Notes under the pieces: model-generated
The model's database searches: none
The model's input: the letters and a program-made list of their open reading frames with translations, nothing else
What the model was told of the DNA's origin: nothing
Made by a program: the position numbers and the translations under genes
Assembly: GCA_002340305.1 (NCBI GenBank)
Contig: DDLU01000161.1
Span: 1 to 6,691 of the forward strand
Length of the DNA stretch: 6,691 nucleotides
Direction: 5' to 3'
Source of the DNA: Desulfovibrio sp. UBA2564
Lineage (GTDB): Bacteria; Desulfobacterota; Desulfovibrionia; Desulfovibrionales; Desulfovibrionaceae
In this document: one piece after another, positions 4,863-6,691 of the stretch
Position numbering within the stretch: the first letter of the stretch is position 1
Layout: every line of letters starts with the position of its first letter

Positions 4863-6038
4863 TTATGCGGCCAGAACCTGATTAACCAGCTCTGTGTAGT
4901 AACCGTTGTTGCGATGTGCGCGGAAGGTCAGTCTTTCCAGCGGAGCCGGGGCTTCGTTGTCGAAATCAAGGTAGAGCTGACCAGCCATCATGGTTTCCTT
5001 GGTGTTGAGTTCCGGGTCCAACCAGCATTTACCGCCGAGGGTTGCGCCGATTGCTTTTTGATGCCTGAGGAAGGCGTTGACGCTGCCCTGAATATCCAGA
5101 ATAAGCTGTGCGCTGAACGGATTATCCATAGCCCACATGAAAGCCTGCTCAATGGATTCATAAATCATGTCATGAGCGCGGCGCACAGACAGGAACGCCC
5201 ACATGGGATCATCCGAACAGGTGCGGTTGCCCCAGAGCCGGTAGCCGTCACGGTGGATGATGGTTGCCACTTCATTTTCGTTCAGGTGATTTGCCGAGCA
5301 ATTGGAATCGGACAGGTTGAAATCAACAGTCCGGGAAATGCCGATTGCGCCGTTCAACACTTTGTTGGACGGGGATTCCCAGTAATTCAGCTTGGACATT
5401 ACCCCGGCAATGCGGGGACTGGCAGGCTTGGCTACGGGCTTGTTAAGCGTGGTATCCCAGACCAGCACACCGGGATCAGTGACAAACACCCGCGCACTGC
5501 CGAAGTCTTCACGATAGGTAATTGCCGCTGCATCGGTGGTATTAGGACCTTCAGCCAGAGTCACGGCCCGGAGCCGTTCCGAAATCCCCACCAGCTCAGA
5601 TACTACCGGGTTAGCGGTATCGGCAACGCGCTGGGAGGTGTAGCCGGGGGCGATCAAAATACGCGGGGTAACCTTTACATGACTCTCAGCACCCAGAAGC
5701 GCGTGAACACCTGTGGCATTCGCTCCGCTGCCAACAACATTGGTCAAGGTTGCATCCTGATCCGCGCCTTCTTCCACACGGACAACCACCACCATTGCGC
5801 CATTCTGGTCAAAGATGCCGTCCATTGCGTCACCCAGAGTTCCGGTGCTACCCAGCTTGCCAGCCATGAGCTGGTTACCGGGAATCAATACCGGTTCATT
5901 CATGGGAAACACGGTGTTATCCGCATCAGGAGCGGTACCGACCAGACCGATAACGGAGGACTTAACCACCTTGATCGGCCTTGTGCCATTGTTGATTTCC
6001 AAGACCTCAGGGCCATGGAGAAAGTCAGTAGAAGACAT
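4863..6038 (-). CDS. FI: Contractile tail sheath protein FI (P2 FI family)
   Basis: The 391-aa tail sheath subunit (P2 FI is 396 aa) assembles around the tube and contracts to drive it through the cell envelope. It begins MSSTDFLHGPEVLEINNGTR, with the HG.EVLEIN.GTRPI signature of the family, followed by a beta/alpha N-terminal domain to about residue 100. A mid-section has the VKVTPRILIAPGY strand (121-133). The most conserved block is RDGYRLWGNRTCSDDP (263-278), nearly identical to P2. The C-terminal domain includes the MWAMDNP helix (301-307), a GATLGGKCWLD strand (331-341) and LERLTFRAH (367-375). The start has a strong AAGGAGG Shine-Dalgarno (6052-6046) seven bases upstream, lying inside the last codons of the preceding gene, only 2 bp away. 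That strength fits a product needed in high copy. The gene is complete and shows no damage. Confidence 0.97.
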   Translation of the reverse strand: MSSTDFLHGPEVLEINNGTRPIKVVKSSVIGLVGTAPDADNTVFPMNEPVLIPGNQLMAGKLGSTGTLGDAMDGIFDQNGAMVVVVRVEEGADQDATLTNVVGSGANATGVHALLGAESHVKVTPRILIAPGYTSQRVADTANPVVSELVGISERLRAVTLAEGPNTTDAAAITYREDFGSARVFVTDPGVLVWDTTLNKPVAKPASPRIAGVMSKLNYWESPSNKVLNGAIGISRTVDFNLSDSNCSANHLNENEVATIIHRDGYRLWGNRTCSDDPMWAFLSVRRAHDMIYESIEQAFMWAMDNPFSAQLILDIQGSVNAFLRHQKAIGATLGGKCWLDPELNTKETMMAGQLYLDFDNEAPAPLERLTFRAHRNNGYYTELVNQVLAA

Positions 6039-6040
6039 TT

Positions 6041-6310
6041 TTATTCCTCCTTGCGCCCATCAAGAATCACATCATGGGCTGCTACAAGTTTTTCAAGTGC
6101 TGCTATTTTTTCGGTCTCGTTGCTGGCTGCTTTTAAAGCCGCACGCCCTGCTTCCAGTTCGGAATGAGTTTCGGTGCCGATCATGCCGGAATCAATGATC
6201 CTCACGTAGACTTTTTTAAACTTGCCGCCTTCCTCAACAATCATCTCCGGGTTATTCCGCAAATGAGTGATGATCTGGGCCGCCAATTCGGGGATGCTAA
6301 TATTCTGCAT
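6041..6310 (-). CDS. Unrecognised 89-aa helical protein in the tail operon
   Basis: The ORF starts at ATG 6310 with GAGG eight bases upstream and ends 2 bp before the sheath gene, inside which region it carries the sheath Shine-Dalgarno. The protein begins MQNISIPELAAQIITHLRNN, which looks like a short amphipathic helix. A strand-rich middle (KFKKVYVRIIDSGMIG, residues 30-45) follows, then a long Ala/Glu/Lys-rich helix (about 49-82) likely to form a coiled coil. There is no signal peptide or membrane segment. In P2 this position, between fibre and sheath genes, holds the fibre assembly chaperone G (175 aa), and the accessory Z/fun also lies there. This protein is too short for and unlike G, so a role as fibre chaperone is only positional inference. 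The tight packing and good ribosome site support it as a real gene. Confidence 0.75.
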   Translation of the reverse strand: MQNISIPELAAQIITHLRNNPEMIVEEGGKFKKVYVRIIDSGMIGTETHSELEAGRAALKAASNETEKIAALEKLVAAHDVILDGRKEE

Positions 6311-6325
6311 AATAATTTCCTCGGC

Positions 6326-6691
6326 TTATCCCTGTTTATCCAGATTAATTACGACCTCGGAAGCCGCTGTGCTGCTGCCCTTGGGCGGCTTAACTTCCAC
6401 GCCCACTTTGCGAAATGCTGTGGGAGTGACTTTAGCTGTATCAATAACAATTGCCTCCGGGTTTACCGGATCGTCATCGACAACGTGGGTTGCGCTGGCA
6501 ATTGCAACGGGGGTATAATCGTCCGCAGCAAATGCCGCGTCTGCAGCTCCGGTAGCAACTGCAATCTTGGACAGGATATGCGCACGGCTAGGCACACCGG
6601 ATAGAGCGGGGATTTTTGCCCGCCGGACTATACCTGTTTCCTCCATCAACTGACCTATCTCTTCGACCGTCAGAACACGATTGAACCAACG
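6326..6691 (-). CDS. Partial CDS (C-terminus): probable tail fibre or structural protein with the end of a LamG-like domain
   Basis: The frame is open from the right edge to TAA at 6328-6326, giving 121 visible residues; the 5' part lies outside the window. A TTG at 6649 and an ATG at 6646 exist, but the reading frame upstream is coding in character, so this is taken as the tail of a longer gene. The first visible residues, RWFNRVLTVEEIGQLM, look like the C-terminal strand and helix of LamG/concanavalin-like domains (typically ...v.iwNRaLt.eEI..ly), which are common in phage fibres and adhesins. About 100 residues follow with Ala/Thr/Val-rich, beta-prone sequence (IVIDTAKVTPTAFRKVGVEV, then a Pro-Lys-Gly-Ser segment and EVVINLDKQG). 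The position just upstream of the sheath is where P2 has fibre genes H and G. The call rests on one short motif plus position. Confidence 0.6.
   Translation of the reverse strand, partial: RWFNRVLTVEEIGQLMEETGIVRRAKIPALSGVPSRAHILSKIAVATGAADAAFAADDYTPVAIASATHVVDDDPVNPEAIVIDTAKVTPTAFRKVGVEVKPPKGSSTAASEVVINLDKQG

Noticed and set aside
4851..6167. A 438-codon open frame on the plus strand opposite the sheath gene, longer than the sheath gene itself.
   Set aside because: It is antisense to a sheath gene with full-length P2 FI homology, crosses a gene boundary, and its product is rich in His, Cys and Arg with no recognisable domain. It looks like a by-product of the sheath codon usage.

Overview
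This window is the back half of a contractile-tail (myovirus) gene cluster of the P2 type. Every gene of that module is on the minus strand, so it reads from the right edge to the left. It comes from a P2-like prophage or phage, or from a phage-tail-derived bacteriocin (tailocin, R-pyocin-like). The host is very probably a Gram-negative proteobacterium, judged from the protein families and a GC content near 50% by eye. The genus cannot be fixed from the sequence; a sulfate-reducing Desulfovibrio-type host is only a guess.

Layout in transcription order (right to left). A partial CDS at the right edge (6691-6326) has a visible N-terminal piece resembling the end of a LamG-like domain and sits where P2 keeps its tail fibre gene. 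An unrecognised 89-aa protein follows (6310-6041). Then come the tail sheath FI (6038-4863), the tail tube FII (4851-4339), the tail assembly chaperone E (4311-4093), and the E' extension (to 3962), reached by a -1 frameshift at a T TTT TTG heptamer at 4105-4099. A 178-bp gap follows, then the tape measure T (3783-1681), tail terminator/completion protein U (1691-1290), LysM-like X (1293-1084), hub/spike-type protein D (1081-95), and the first 31 codons of an ASCH-like protein running off the left edge (95-1). Neighbouring genes overlap or lie within about 30 bp, apart from the E'-T gap, so they look like one co-translated late operon.

How they work together: T sets tail length, with E and E+E' as chaperones. 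FII polymerises around T as the tube and FI as the contractile sheath. U closes or completes the tail, while X and D belong to the baseplate/hub end. The partial right-edge gene would provide a fibre or adhesin.

The least ordinary part is the E'-T gap. It is filled almost exactly by a plus-strand 51-codon ORF (3805-3960) for a small, phenylalanine-rich, two-helix hydrophobic protein. It has its own Shine-Dalgarno sequence, which abuts that of the tape measure gene in a near-palindrome, and a possible sigma70-type promoter inside the first codons of T. I do not recognise this protein; it is a candidate 'moron'. Other points worth following are the U-X-D gene order, which is that of R-pyocins rather than of P2, and the ASCH-like gene directly after D.

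No RNA genes, CRISPR arrays, insertion sequences, attachment sites or convincing terminators were seen. No stretch over 300 bases lacks a gene.
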